16,149 nt of DNA, from contig CALCIA010000043.1 in NCBI GenBank assembly GCA_937907435.1, positions 1 through 16,149 of the forward strand, written 5' to 3'. The first letter of the stretch is position 1; every line of letters begins with the position of its first letter. Made by a program: the position numbers and the translations under genes. The notes under the pieces were generated by a model. It worked only from the letters and a program-made list of their open reading frames with translations. It had not been told where the DNA came from and ran no database searches. Below are positions 1 through 10,079 of the stretch, in pieces. This DNA comes from an uncultured Actinomycetes bacterium. GTDB taxonomy: Bacteria; Actinomycetota; Thermoleophilia; Solirubrobacterales; 70-9.

Positions 1-69
1 GACGTTCCCGGCATCTTCGTCACGGATCCGGCCGAGGTGTGGAAGCTCCCGGACCCGATCGTCACGTAA
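1..69 (+). CDS. 3' end of an unidentified upstream gene (22 C-terminal residues)
   Basis: Frame 1 is open from the window edge to a TAA at 67-69 and encodes a 22-residue C-terminus containing PAEVWKLPDPIVT. Almost every third codon position is G or C, as in the genes around it, so this looks like real coding sequence and not chance. I do not recognise the family and assign no function. An oddity is that the last codons and the stop lie inside the repeat that begins near 62. The two sister copies of the repeat read TCACGGAAG where this one reads TCACGTAAG, so the T creates the stop codon. The gene tail may therefore be supplied by the repeat. Confidence 0.6.
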   Translation, partial: DVPGIFVTDPAEVWKLPDPIVT

Positions 70-180
70 GTCCGACTTCGCGACGTCCCTGTGCCGGCTA
101 TTTCACGAACGCCTCACGTCCTGGGCTCCTCATGGGGGTCACAGCCTGCCAGGACCCCCATGAGGAGCCCAGGACACCCA
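62..180 (+). repeat. Hairpin repeat, copy 1 (family of three in this window)
   Basis: About 120 bp, seen again at 13403-13522 (same orientation) and at 15951-16067 (inverted). It has a 5' segment (62-117), with AAGTCCGACTT and CACGAACGCCTCAC, and a perfect 23-bp hairpin: arms 118-140 and 153-175, 12-nt loop ACAGCCTGCCAG. It lies 48 nt past the upstream stop and about 40 nt past the 3' end of the convergent regulator gene, so the hairpin could terminate both transcripts. There is no T tract. Copies 1 and 3 share the same stem; copy 2 differs by a compensating base-pair change. No transposase is linked to it here, so a non-autonomous palindromic (REP/MITE-like) element is inferred. Confidence 0.85.
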
Positions 181-214
181 GGACCACCTCGGCCAGCCGC
201 AAGCAAACGAGCCC

Positions 215-1201
215 TCAGTCCCCCTGAACCGCCCCCACCGAGCTCCACAGGGTGACGTGGGGTCGAGGCTGGACGCGGGAGGAGACGGCGCCGGCGCGGC
301 CGGTCGAGATCGCCTGGGTGGCGTCGGGGGAAGTGGCGAAGCGCTGCATCGCGAGGGCGGCGGGGAGGGCGCGGCCGAAGCCGAGGGTGGAGGCGTGCCA
401 GACCTCGACCAAGGGGGTGCCCGGGAGGTCGATGCGGACGAGGGCGCGGCGGCGGACCTGCTCGATCACGGCGTGGGCGAGGGTGACGACGAGGCCGTCG
501 CCCGCGGCCGCGGCGGCGATCGCGCCGGCGCTGCTCGTATAGCCGACGGTGTCTGCCGGCTCGATGCCGAGGCGGGCGAAGAGGAGGCCGGCGCCGGTGG
601 TCGGGTCGAGCTCCGAGGGTCCCAGCAGCCAGCGGGCCTCGGCGGCGGCCGCCGGTGAGACCTCGTGGCCGCCCGCCAGCGGGTGGCCGGGCGCGGCGAC
701 GACGATGACGCGGGCGCGGAGGAAGGGGACGGCGGCGATCGTCGCCGCGGTGTCGCCGGTCGGCGCCGGGCCGAAGGCGATGTCGGCGCGGCGGTGCTCG
801 AGCAGGCCGGCGAGCTCGGCGCCGGAGGCCGACTCGACCGCGATCTCGAGGTTGGCGTCGCGGGCGGTGAAGGCGTCGAGCAGCGGCCCGATGTGCTCGG
901 CGACCACGTGGGTCGCGGCGATCGTCATCTGCCGCGGCTGGCCCGGCGTGTCCTGGACCGAGCGCCGCGCCTGTTCGGCCAGGTCGAGGATCTCCGAGGC
1001 CAGGGCGGTCAGCCGGCGGCCGCCGGCGGTCAGCGCGATCCCGCGCCCCTCGCGGACGAAGAGCTCGTCGCCGAGCTCCTTGCGCAGGGCGGCGACGGCG
1101 ACCGACACGGCCGCCTCGGTGACGCCCAGCTCCGCCGCCGCCGCTTTCACCGACCCGAGGCGGGCGGCGAGCACGAACGACTGCAGCTGGGCAAGGGTCA
1201 T
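215..1201 (-). CDS. LysR-type transcriptional regulator divergent from the CODH operon
   Basis: A 328-aa LysR-family protein. Residues 1-65 form the N-terminal winged helix-turn-helix: LQSFVLAARLGSVKAAAAEL, then the recognition helix around TEAAVSVAVAALRKELGDEL and FVREGRGIALTAGG. The rest, about 90-300, is the periplasmic-binding-like effector domain. Length is usual for the family. The ATG at 1199-1201 has GGGAGAGAG directly upstream. It is divergent from coxM1, with 138 nt between starts. A palindrome (1217-1233) lies 16 nt before its own start, the usual arrangement for autorepression plus activation of the divergent operon. Mycobacterial CODH genes are controlled by a LysR protein, CutR; orthology is plausible but unproven. 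Its effector is unknown. The last about 40 residues look like a variable tail. Confidence 0.93.
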   Translation of the reverse strand: MTLAQLQSFVLAARLGSVKAAAAELGVTEAAVSVAVAALRKELGDELFVREGRGIALTAGGRRLTALASEILDLAEQARRSVQDTPGQPRQMTIAATHVVAEHIGPLLDAFTARDANLEIAVESASGAELAGLLEHRRADIAFGPAPTGDTAATIAAVPFLRARVIVVAAPGHPLAGGHEVSPAAAAEARWLLGPSELDPTTGAGLLFARLGIEPADTVGYTSSAGAIAAAAAGDGLVVTLAHAVIEQVRRRALVRIDLPGTPLVEVWHASTLGFGRALPAALAMQRFATSPDATQAISTGRAGAVSSRVQPRPHVTLWSSVGAVQGD

Positions 1202-1216
1202 CTCTCTCCCACTGGG

Positions 1217-1233
1217 CTAAGGATTCGCTTAGG
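1217..1233. promoter_or_regulatory. Putative LysR-type operator between regulator and coxM1
   Basis: CTAAGGATTCGCTTAGG contains the inverted repeat CTAAG-N6-CTTAG, the sort of interrupted dyad LysR proteins bind. It sits 16 nt upstream of the regulator start and about 107 nt upstream of coxM1, leaving room for a coxM1 promoter downstream. A possible but weak promoter has TTGCGC at 1239 and AATTCT at 1262. A similar sequence, CTGAGCGATCCCTTAGG, lies before coxL2 (12 of 17 positions match, both outer half-sites kept). Binding is inferred. Confidence 0.55.
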
Positions 1234-1339
1234 TCGCGTTGCGCCCGGCCCAGCGGGGCACAATTCTAGATGCGCAGCAGGTTTCGCCCTCGGGCATGGG
1301 TTGCGCCGGGGGATTGGGAGCAGCGGTCTGGAGGACGTG

Positions 1340-2215
1340 ATGCAGGTCCCGGCGCCATTCGAGTACGAGCGAGCGACGAGCGTGGAGGAGGCGCTCAAGC
1401 TGCTCGCCGAGCTCGGCGCCGACGCCCGCCTCCTGGCCGGCGGCTACTCGCTGCTGCCGATGATGAAACTGCGCCTTGCCACCCCCAAGTGGATCGTCGA
1501 CATCGACCCCCTCGCCGCGGAGTTGGGCTACGTCGAGGAGGACGGCGACGCGATCCGCATCGGCGCGATGACCACCCACCGCGACCTGCTCGAGTCCGAG
1601 CTGCTCGCCGGTCGCGCGCCGATCTTCCGCGACGCCGAGCGCGAGATCGCCGACCCGGTCGTCCGCAACCGGGGGACGATCGGCGGCGCGCTCTGCCAGG
1701 CCGATCCGTCCGAGGACCTGAGCGCGGTCTGCACCGCGCTCGGCGCCGAGATCGTGGTCCGCAGCCTCGCCGGCGAGCGCGTCCTCCACATGGAGGACTT
1801 CTACCGCGGCCCCTACCAGACCGCCGTCGCCGACGACGAGATGGCGGTCGAGATCCGCGTGCCCCTGCACGACCGCTCGAGCAGCGCCTACGAGAAGATC
1901 AACCGCCGGGTCGGCGACTGGGCCGTCGCCGCCGCGGGCGCCGCGCTGACGATCGAGGACGGCGTGATCGCCGACGCCGGCATCGCCCTGGTGGCGGTCG
2001 GCTCGGAGGTCGCCTCGACCGCCGCCCGCGAGGCGCTGCTCGGCCGCGAGCCCGCCGAGGCGCTCTTCGAGGAGGCCGCCGCGGCCGGCGCCGCCGCCTG
2101 CACGCCGATCACCGACCAGCGCGGCACCGCCGCGTACAAGCGCCACGCCGTCGGCGTCCTCGCCGCCCGCGCACTGGGCCGCGCCGCCGAGCGCCTCGCC
2201 CTGGAGGTGGCGTGA
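1340..2215 (+). CDS. coxM: CO dehydrogenase medium (FAD-binding) subunit, first copy
   Basis: A 291-aa FAD subunit of the molybdenum hydroxylase family. It takes electrons from the iron-sulphur subunit and hands them to the external acceptor. Both FAD motifs are present: AGGYSLLPMMKLRLATP at 33-49 and RNRGTIGG at 109-116, followed by the CO dehydrogenase FAD C-terminal domain. Length matches characterised CoxM (about 288 aa). The ATG at 1340 has GGAGG five bases upstream. The open frame continues upstream into the divergent regulator, but that part is antisense to it and not credible. The stop overlaps the coxS1 start (ATGA), indicating translational coupling. Unlike the second coxM, no coxL follows this M-S pair. 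Confidence 0.95.
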   Translation: MQVPAPFEYERATSVEEALKLLAELGADARLLAGGYSLLPMMKLRLATPKWIVDIDPLAAELGYVEEDGDAIRIGAMTTHRDLLESELLAGRAPIFRDAEREIADPVVRNRGTIGGALCQADPSEDLSAVCTALGAEIVVRSLAGERVLHMEDFYRGPYQTAVADDEMAVEIRVPLHDRSSSAYEKINRRVGDWAVAAAGAALTIEDGVIADAGIALVAVGSEVASTAAREALLGREPAEALFEEAAAAGAAACTPITDQRGTAAYKRHAVGVLAARALGRAAERLALEVA

Positions 2216-2700
2216 TGCAGGTGACGGTCAACGTCAACGGGCGCGACCACACGCGCGAGGTCGAGCCGCGCACGCTCCTCGTCCACTTCCTCCGCGACGA
2301 CCTCGGGCTGACCGGCACCCACTGGGGCTGTGACACCTCCAACTGCGGCGCCTGCGTGGTGCTGATGGACGGCGAGCCGGCGAAGTCCTGCACGGTGCTC
2401 GCGGCGACCGCCGCCGGGCACGAGATCCGCACCGTCGAGGGCCTCGAGGTCGACGGCGTGCTCGACCCGGTCCAGCAGGGCTTCACCGAGGAGCACGGCC
2501 TGCAGTGCGGCTTCTGCACCGCCGGGATGATGCTGACCGCGCGCGCCCTGCTCGACTCGGTCCCCGACCCGACTTCCCTCACCGACGCCGAGATCCGCGA
2601 CGCGATCTCCGGCCAAATCTGCCGCTGCACCGGCTACGCGACGATCGTGCGCTCGATCCGGTGGGCGGCCGAGCACCCGAAGGAGGAGCAGCCCGCATGA
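2215..2700 (+). CDS. coxS: CO dehydrogenase small (2 x [2Fe-2S]) subunit, first copy
   Basis: A 161-aa iron-sulphur subunit that relays electrons from the Mo-Cu site in CoxL to FAD in CoxM. The N-terminal plant-type ferredoxin domain has Cys39, Cys44, Cys47 and Cys59 (GCDTSNCGAC and SC). The C-terminal helical domain has Cys98, Cys101, Cys136 and Cys138 (CGFC and CRC). All eight cluster ligands are present and length is normal. The start overlaps the coxM1 stop. Compared with coxS2 it has a three-residue longer stretch before the CRC motif (DPTSLTDAEIRDA). Fourteen bases downstream begins a run of small membrane-protein genes instead of the expected coxL. Confidence 0.95.
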   Translation: MQVTVNVNGRDHTREVEPRTLLVHFLRDDLGLTGTHWGCDTSNCGACVVLMDGEPAKSCTVLAATAAGHEIRTVEGLEVDGVLDPVQQGFTEEHGLQCGFCTAGMMLTARALLDSVPDPTSLTDAEIRDAISGQICRCTGYATIVRSIRWAAEHPKEEQPA

Positions 2701-2713
2701 AGAGAGGCTCGAG

Positions 2714-2974
2714 ATGACCCCGTACGCGACCACGGCGGGCTGGACGATCGGCATCGTGCTGGGCGTCGTCGTGGTCCTGGTGGCCGCCGCGATCGTGATC
2801 GCGATCGTCGCCCTGGCCCAGCGGATCGGCCGCCAGGCCCGCACCGCGGTCGAGGGCGTCGAGGTCGTGCGCGCCCAGACCGATGCGCTCTCAGGCGTCG
2901 GGCGGATCAACGATTCCGGCGTCCGCATCCTGCACTCGGCGCGCGCCCTGCGCAAGGTGGCGGTGGGCAAATGA
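2714..2974 (+). CDS. Small single-pass membrane protein 1 of 5
   Basis: An 86-aa protein of unknown family. Residues about 9-35 are one strongly hydrophobic Val/Ile/Ala helix, followed at once by basic residues (QRIGRQAR). By the positive-inside rule the C-terminal part faces the cytoplasm and the short N-terminus faces outward. The remaining 50 residues look helical (TAVEGVEVVRAQTDAL), then end basic (RALRKVAVGK). There is no signal-peptidase motif, cysteine or catalytic motif. The ATG has AGAGAGG six bases upstream. It lies 13 nt after coxS1 and overlaps the next gene by ATGA, so it is clearly in the cox operon. A membrane anchor or scaffold role is inference from context only. Confidence 0.82.
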   Translation: MTPYATTAGWTIGIVLGVVVVLVAAAIVIAIVALAQRIGRQARTAVEGVEVVRAQTDALSGVGRINDSGVRILHSARALRKVAVGK

Positions 2975-3264
2975 GCGCCGTCACCGCGGCCATCTCCGCG
3001 CACGGCTTCTGGGGGATCGCGCTGATCATCGGGCTCCTCGCCGCGCTGATCGTCGCCGCCCTGCTGGCCGTCCTCGTCCGCACCGTCGACGACATCGACA
3101 AGTCCTCGGCGGAGCTGCTCGGCGTCGCGGGCGAGGTCGCCGGCAACACCGCCAACATCCCGCAGCTGCAGGCGACCGCGCCGGTGCTCGGGCAGATAGT
3201 CGAGGAGGCCCTCGTGCAAGACGACTACATGAACGCGCTGACCGACGGGTTCGGTGGACGATGA
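2971..3264 (+). CDS. Small single-pass membrane protein 2 of 5
   Basis: A 97-aa protein of unknown family with one transmembrane helix at about 14-36 (FWGIALIIGLLAALIVAALL). A soluble, helix-prone tail follows, rich in Ala, Glu and Asp (VRTVDDIDKSSAELLGVAGEV), ending with acidic residues (EEALVQDDYMNAL). Start and stop both sit in ATGA overlaps with the neighbours, so translation is probably coupled along the cassette. Codon use matches the flanking cox genes. The layout of a short N-terminus, one helix, then a helical tail is shared with the four adjacent proteins, suggesting they assemble together or descend from one another; the sequence similarity is weak and needs profile comparison. Confidence 0.82.
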   Translation: MSAVTAAISAHGFWGIALIIGLLAALIVAALLAVLVRTVDDIDKSSAELLGVAGEVAGNTANIPQLQATAPVLGQIVEEALVQDDYMNALTDGFGGR

Positions 3265-3536
3265 GCACCCACCTGCTGGTCCTCCTCAGCGTCGTCCTGG
3301 CGGTCGTGGTGGTGGTCGTCCTGGCGGGCGCGCTGATCCTGGTCCGCCGCGGCCTGCTCTCGATCTCCACCAACCTGGGCACCCTGGCCGGCGCCCTGGA
3401 GACGGTCGAGTCCGAGCACCTGCGCACGCTGGAGCCCTCGGTCACCGCGATCAACGCCCAGTTCGACACCATCCTCGGCGCGCTCCCCGGGATCGCGGCG
3501 AAGGCGAAGGTCGTCGCCGAGAGGAGGCCCCGATGA
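3261..3536 (+). CDS. Small single-pass membrane protein 3 of 5
   Basis: A 91-aa protein with an N-terminal transmembrane helix at about 4-28 (a long run of Leu and Val) and Arg-Arg at its cytoplasmic end. The tail is a long predicted helix (STNLGTLAGALETVESEHL), then INAQFDTILGALPG, finishing in a basic KAKVVAERRPR. The stretch INAQFDTILGAL resembles INANLDAAVDAL in the fifth protein, the best sign I see that members of the cassette are paralogues. The start is the ATG in an ATGA overlap with the preceding gene; longer upstream frames overlap that gene wholly and are rejected. Function unknown. The tail pattern resembles generic DUF948-like or HAMP-adjacent helices, not a named enzyme. Confidence 0.82.
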   Translation: MSTHLLVLLSVVLAVVVVVVLAGALILVRRGLLSISTNLGTLAGALETVESEHLRTLEPSVTAINAQFDTILGALPGIAAKAKVVAERRPR

Positions 3537-3790
3537 TCCTCTACTGGATCGGCGCGCTGCTGGTGCTCCTCGTCCTCTTCCCGGTCGTCGTGTACCTGCT
3601 GCGCGGGGTGCTCGAGGCCGCCCAGGGGATCGTGCCGAGCGTCGAGCGCATCGCCGCTGCCGCGACGGCGGGGTCGCAGGACCTCGACGCGGTGCCGCTG
3701 CTCCTGACCACCCAGGACCAGGTCCGCCAAACGGTCGAGACGGTCGCCGATTATGGCGGCTCGCTCGACATGATCGTCGACGACGCGTGA
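3533..3790 (+). CDS. Small single-pass membrane protein 4 of 5
   Basis: An 85-aa protein with a transmembrane helix at about 3-23 (starting MILYWIGALLVLL) and one Arg after it (LLRG). The tail contains EAAQGIVPSVERIAAAA, then a helix-prone region, and ends acidic (DMIVDDA). GAGAGGAGG overlaps the end of the previous gene and can act as ribosome binding site for the ATG at 3533, which overlaps the previous stop by ATGA. No known motif is visible. It differs from the preceding member in having an acidic instead of a basic C-terminus, which would allow electrostatic pairing of the tails; that is speculation. Membership of the cox operon is secure from the spacing. Confidence 0.8.
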   Translation: MILYWIGALLVLLVLFPVVVYLLRGVLEAAQGIVPSVERIAAAATAGSQDLDAVPLLLTTQDQVRQTVETVADYGGSLDMIVDDA

Positions 3791-3807
3791 GCTGAGGAGA
3801 GCGAACC

Positions 3808-4449
3808 ATGCCCGCACCCGGAATCGTCCTCATCGTCGGAGTCGTCCTGATCGTCGCGGCGATGGTCTACTACCTGGTCGCGACGATCCTCGCCCTGCGC
3901 CGCATCGCCGCCGGCCTCGACGACGCGATCGCCGCGGTCGGCGAGATCGTCGAGAAGAGCGCGCCGGTCGAGGAGGTCGTCGGCGACATCAACGCCAACC
4001 TCGACGCCGCCGTCGACGCGCTCGAGGGCCTGCTGGTCAAGAAGGTCGGCCTGGTCGACGCGATCGGCCTCGTCGACGGCCTCTACCCCGGCGCCGGCGC
4101 CGCCGGCCTGCGCAACTTCCCCGGCTCCGGGGAGCTCAAGCCGCCGCGGATCGGCGAGGTCTACACCCGCGGCGTGCTGACGCTCGCGCGGCTCGGGCGG
4201 GAGGCCCCGATCGCCGCGGCCAGCCCCGAGGGGCCGGTGCTGCGCCACGCCGCCCGCGCCGCCTCGGAAGTGCGGGTCCTCTACCCGCACGACCGCCAGA
4301 TCCGCCCGGAGAAGCTGCCCAACTCACCGGTGATCGGCACCGACTCGCCGGTCCAGTACGAGGAGGCGCTGACGCCGGGGGTCCGGCCGCGGCCGCGCGG
4401 GCCGGCGCCGACCGCGCCTGGCGACGACGACACGAAAGCGAGGCCCTAG
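3808..4449 (+). CDS. Single-pass membrane protein 5 of 5, with long cytoplasmic tail
   Basis: A 213-aa protein, the largest of the cassette. The transmembrane helix is at about 5-30, followed by RR. Residues 33-85 are a probable amphipathic or coiled helix (AAGLDDAIAAVGEIVEKSAP; INANLDAAVDALEGLLVKK). Then comes a Gly/Pro-rich segment (YPGAGAAGLRNFPGSGELKP) and a mixed region up to about 185. The final 25 residues are disordered Pro/Arg/Asp. The ATG at 3808 has GAGGAGA seven bases upstream and is 17 nt after the previous gene; the stop lies 2 nt before coxM2. I do not recognise the C-terminal region. As the only member with a sizeable extra domain, it is the likeliest one to contact a soluble partner such as CODH. 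Confidence 0.85.
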   Translation: MPAPGIVLIVGVVLIVAAMVYYLVATILALRRIAAGLDDAIAAVGEIVEKSAPVEEVVGDINANLDAAVDALEGLLVKKVGLVDAIGLVDGLYPGAGAAGLRNFPGSGELKPPRIGEVYTRGVLTLARLGREAPIAAASPEGPVLRHAARAASEVRVLYPHDRQIRPEKLPNSPVIGTDSPVQYEEALTPGVRPRPRGPAPTAPGDDDTKARP

Positions 4450-4451
4450 AC

Positions 4452-5327
4452 ATGCAGACGCCCGCACCCTGCGGCTACGAGCGGGCCACCAGCGTCGACG
4501 GCGCGCTCGCCGCGCTGGCCGCGCACGGCCCGACCGCGCGCCTGATCGCCGGCGGCCACAGCCTGCTGCCGATGATGAAGCTGCGCCTGGCGACGCCCGA
4601 GCACCTGGTCGACATCAACGACCTCGACGAGCTCGCCTACATCGAGCGCGACGGCGACGTGATCCGGATCGGCGCGATGACCCGCCACGTCGAGCTCCAG
4701 CGCTCCGCGCTCCTCGCCGAGCACTTCGCGCTCTTCGCCGACGCCGAGGCGGTGATCGCCGACCCGGTGGTGCGCAACCGCGGCACGATCGGCGGCTCGC
4801 TCTGCCAGGCCGACCCGGGCGAGGACCTCTCGGCGGTCTGCGCGGCGATCAAGGCGGACGTGGTGATCCGCGGCCCCGCGGGGGAGCGGGTGGTGTCGAT
4901 GGACGAGTTCCACGTCGGCCCCTACGTCACCGCGGTCGCCGACGGCGAGATCCTGACCGAGATCCGGGTGCCGATCCGCCCCGGTGCCGGATCCGCCCAC
5001 GAGAAGGTCGAGCGCCGCGCCGGAGACTTCGCGATCGCCGCCGCCTCGGCGGCCGTGTGGGTCGGCGGCGGCACCTTCGCCGACGTCGGCCTGGCGCTCG
5101 CCGCGGCCGGGCCGATCACGGTCGACGTCACCCGGGTCGGCGAGCTGCTGCGCGGCCAGCCGCCGGGCGAGGAGCTCTTCGAAGCGGCGGGGGCGATCGC
5201 CGCCGAGGACTGCATGCCGATGGCCGACACGCGCGGGCCGGTCGACTACAAGCGCCACTTGGTCGGCGTGCTCACCAAGCGCGCCCTGCGCCGCGCCACG
5301 GCCCGGGCCCTGCAACAGGAGGCATGA
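4452..5327 (+). CDS. coxM: CO dehydrogenase medium (FAD-binding) subunit, second copy
   Basis: A 291-aa FAD subunit, the same length as the first coxM and clearly its paralogue (shared ERATSV, SLLPMMKLRLATP and RNRGTIGG). FAD motifs are AGGHSLLPMMKLRLATP from residue 33 and RNRGTIGG ending at 115. The AGGHS form is the one in the characterised Oligotropha CoxM; the first copy has AGGYS. The start lies 2 nt after the last membrane-protein gene, and coxS2 begins 3 nt after the stop. This copy heads the canonical M-S-L order of form I CODH operons, so it is the probable partner of coxS2 and coxL1. Confidence 0.96.
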   Translation: MQTPAPCGYERATSVDGALAALAAHGPTARLIAGGHSLLPMMKLRLATPEHLVDINDLDELAYIERDGDVIRIGAMTRHVELQRSALLAEHFALFADAEAVIADPVVRNRGTIGGSLCQADPGEDLSAVCAAIKADVVIRGPAGERVVSMDEFHVGPYVTAVADGEILTEIRVPIRPGAGSAHEKVERRAGDFAIAAASAAVWVGGGTFADVGLALAAAGPITVDVTRVGELLRGQPPGEELFEAAGAIAAEDCMPMADTRGPVDYKRHLVGVLTKRALRRATARALQQEA

Positions 5328-5330
5328 GCG

Positions 5331-5810
<480 letters not shown>

Positions 5811-5812
5811 GC

Positions 5813-8193
<2,381 letters not shown>

Positions 8194-8197
<4 letters not shown>

Positions 8198-9162
8198 TCG
8201 CCGCCGACCTGGAGGAGCGGCTGCGGGACCTGCGCGAGCGGGGCGAGCCGGTGGTGACGGCGACCGTCGTGCGGACGCTGCGGCCGACCAGCGCCCTGCC
8301 CGGCAGCGTCGCGCTGGTCCGCGCCGACGGGTCGATCGAGGGCTTCGTCGGCGGCGTCTGCGCCCAGCACAGCGTGCGGCTCTACGCCCTGCAGGCGATC
8401 GAGAGCGGCGAGCCGATGATGCTGCGGATCGAGCCCGACGCCGACGGGGTCGAGGCGGCGCGGCCGGCCGCCGAGGAGCCCGGCGCGGGGCGGGAGATCG
8501 GCCGGGAGGAAGGCATCGTCACCGTCCACAACCCCTGCCTGTCGGGGGGCACGATCGAGCTGTTCCTGGAGCCGCTGCTGCCGCCGCCGCGCGTGCTCGC
8601 GGTCGGCGACTCGCCGATCGTCGCGGCGATCGGGGCGCTCGGCCCGCCCCTCGGCCTGGGGATCGTCGCCGGGGCCGGCGTGGACGCGCCCGCGCCGGCG
8701 GCGGGCGACCTGGCGCTGGTCGTCGCCGCCCACGGTCGCGACGAGGTCGCGGCGCTGCGCGCCGGGCTCGAGGCGGGCGTGCCCTACGTCGGTCTGGTCG
8801 CCAGCGAGGCGCGCGGCGCCGCGGTGCTCGAGGAGCTGCGCGAGGCGGGCGTGGAGGACGACCTGGTCGCGCGGGTCGACACCCCGGCCGGGATCGCGAT
8901 CGGCGCCCGCACCCCGCCCGAGGTCGCGCTGGCGATCCTCGCCCGGGTGGTCGAGATGCGCCGCGCCGGGGACGCGCAGGCGCAGGCGGGGGCGCGCGCC
9001 GCGGGCGCCCGGGGCGCCGGTCCCAAGACCGCCACCGACCCGATCTGCGGCATGACCGTCGTCGTCCTCGAGGACACCCCGTCGGTCGAGCGCGGCGGCG
9101 AGACGACCTACTTCTGCTGCGAGGGATGCCGTGAGCGTTTCCTGCAGCAGCTCGCGGCATGA
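8194..9162 (+). CDS. coxF: XdhC/CoxF-family maturation protein fused to a C-terminal YHS domain
   Basis: A 322-aa protein. Residues 18-70 carry the XdhC/CoxI N-terminal domain (SALPGSVALVRADGSIEGFV then GG), with NPCLSGGTIELFLEP at 113-127. About 132-255 is the XdhC C-terminal Rossmann domain (RVLAVGDSPIVAAIG). An Ala/Gly-rich linker (256-278) leads to a YHS domain (282-321): DPICGM, YFCCEGCRERF. XdhC proteins bind molybdenum cofactor and promote its sulphuration before insertion. YHS domains are cysteine-rich metal-binding modules also found in copper ATPases. The fusion inside a Mo-Cu enzyme operon suggests help with the sulphur or copper of the cluster (inference). ATGA overlaps join it to coxL1 and coxD. 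It could equally be named coxI. Confidence 0.88.
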
Positions 9163-10079
9163 ACGGGACCGGCGACGCCGCCGCCGAGGTCGCGCACCTC
9201 GTCCCCGACGTCGAGACGCTCGGGCAACGGCTGGCGAGCGTCGACTACCTGGTCGACGAAGCGCTCGCGACCTCGATCTTCCTCAGCCTGCGCCTGCCGC
9301 AGCCGCTCCTGCTCGAGGGGGAGGCCGGGGTCGGCAAGACCGAGGCGGCGCGCTCGCTGGCGATGGTGCTGGACACGCCGCTGATCCGCCTGCAGTGCTA
9401 TGAGGGCATCGACGCGACCGAGGCGCTGTACGAGTGGAACTACCCGCGCCAGCTGCTGGCGATCCGGCTCGCCGAGGCGGGCGGCGAGCCGCTCTCGGAG
9501 CAGGAGCTGTTCGGGTCCGAGTACCTGATCCGCCGGCCCCTGCTGGCGGCGCTCGAGCACCCCGGCCCGCGCCCGGCGGTGCTCCTGATCGACGAGGTCG
9601 ACCGCGCCGACGACGACTTCGAGGCGTTCCTGCTCGAGCTGCTCGGCGAGGCCGCGGTGACGATCCCCGAGCTCGGCACCGTGCGCGCCACCCACCCGCC
9701 GATCATCGTGCTCACCTCCAACCGCACCCGCGATCTCCACGACGCGGTCAAGCGCCGCTGCCTCTACCAGTGGATCGACTACCCCTCGCCGGAGCGGGAG
9801 GTCGAGATCATCCGCCGGCGGGTGCGCGGCGCCGCCGAGTCGCTGGCGGTGCAGGTCGCCGCCGCGGTGGCGCGGATGCGTGATTCCGACGTGCAGAAGC
9901 CGCCCGGGATCGCCGAGGCGATCGACTGGCTGGCGGCGCTGGAGGTGCTCGGCGTCGAGCGCCTCGACGCGGCGGCGATCGACCGCACCCTGGGCTCGGT
10001 GCTGAAGTACTCCGAGGACCAGGAGGTGGTCCGCGCCGCGGGGCTCGACCAGTTGGTGACGGGGGCGCGATCGGGATGA
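9159..10079 (+). CDS. coxD: CoxD, MoxR-type AAA+ ATPase for CODH active-site maturation
   Basis: A 306-aa AAA+ ATPase of the MoxR branch. Walker A is GEAGVGKT at 54-61, Walker B is VLLIDEVD at 141-148, sensor 1 is LTSNRTR with Asn188, and RRCLYQWIDYPSPEREVEII marks the CoxD type. In Oligotropha, CoxD is needed for building the Cu-S-Mo cluster, probably acting as an ATP-driven chaperone with the VWA protein CoxE. It overlaps both neighbours by ATGA. Residues about 85-125 form a longer insertion before the Walker B strand (WNYPRQLLAIRLAEAGGE), which this subfamily has. No signal peptide or membrane helix is present, so it acts in the cytoplasm or at the membrane surface. Confidence 0.95.
   Translation: MNGTGDAAAEVAHLVPDVETLGQRLASVDYLVDEALATSIFLSLRLPQPLLLEGEAGVGKTEAARSLAMVLDTPLIRLQCYEGIDATEALYEWNYPRQLLAIRLAEAGGEPLSEQELFGSEYLIRRPLLAALEHPGPRPAVLLIDEVDRADDDFEAFLLELLGEAAVTIPELGTVRATHPPIIVLTSNRTRDLHDAVKRRCLYQWIDYPSPEREVEIIRRRVRGAAESLAVQVAAAVARMRDSDVQKPPGIAEAIDWLAALEVLGVERLDAAAIDRTLGSVLKYSEDQEVVRAAGLDQLVTGARSG

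Noticed and set aside
118..180. A reading frame (TNASRPGLLMGVTACQDPHE) kept open in all three repeat copies
   Set aside because: The copy 2 changes alter two residues but restore base pairing, so structure and not protein sequence is what is conserved; there are no ribosome sites.
665..1339. Upstream in-frame extension of coxM1
   Set aside because: It runs antisense through the LysR regulator gene; the ATG at 1340 has a good ribosome binding site and gives the normal CoxM N-terminus.
2697..2717. Six-residue mini-frame MKRGSR between coxS1 and the first membrane protein
   Set aside because: Too short to support; the region is better explained as the ribosome binding site of the next gene.
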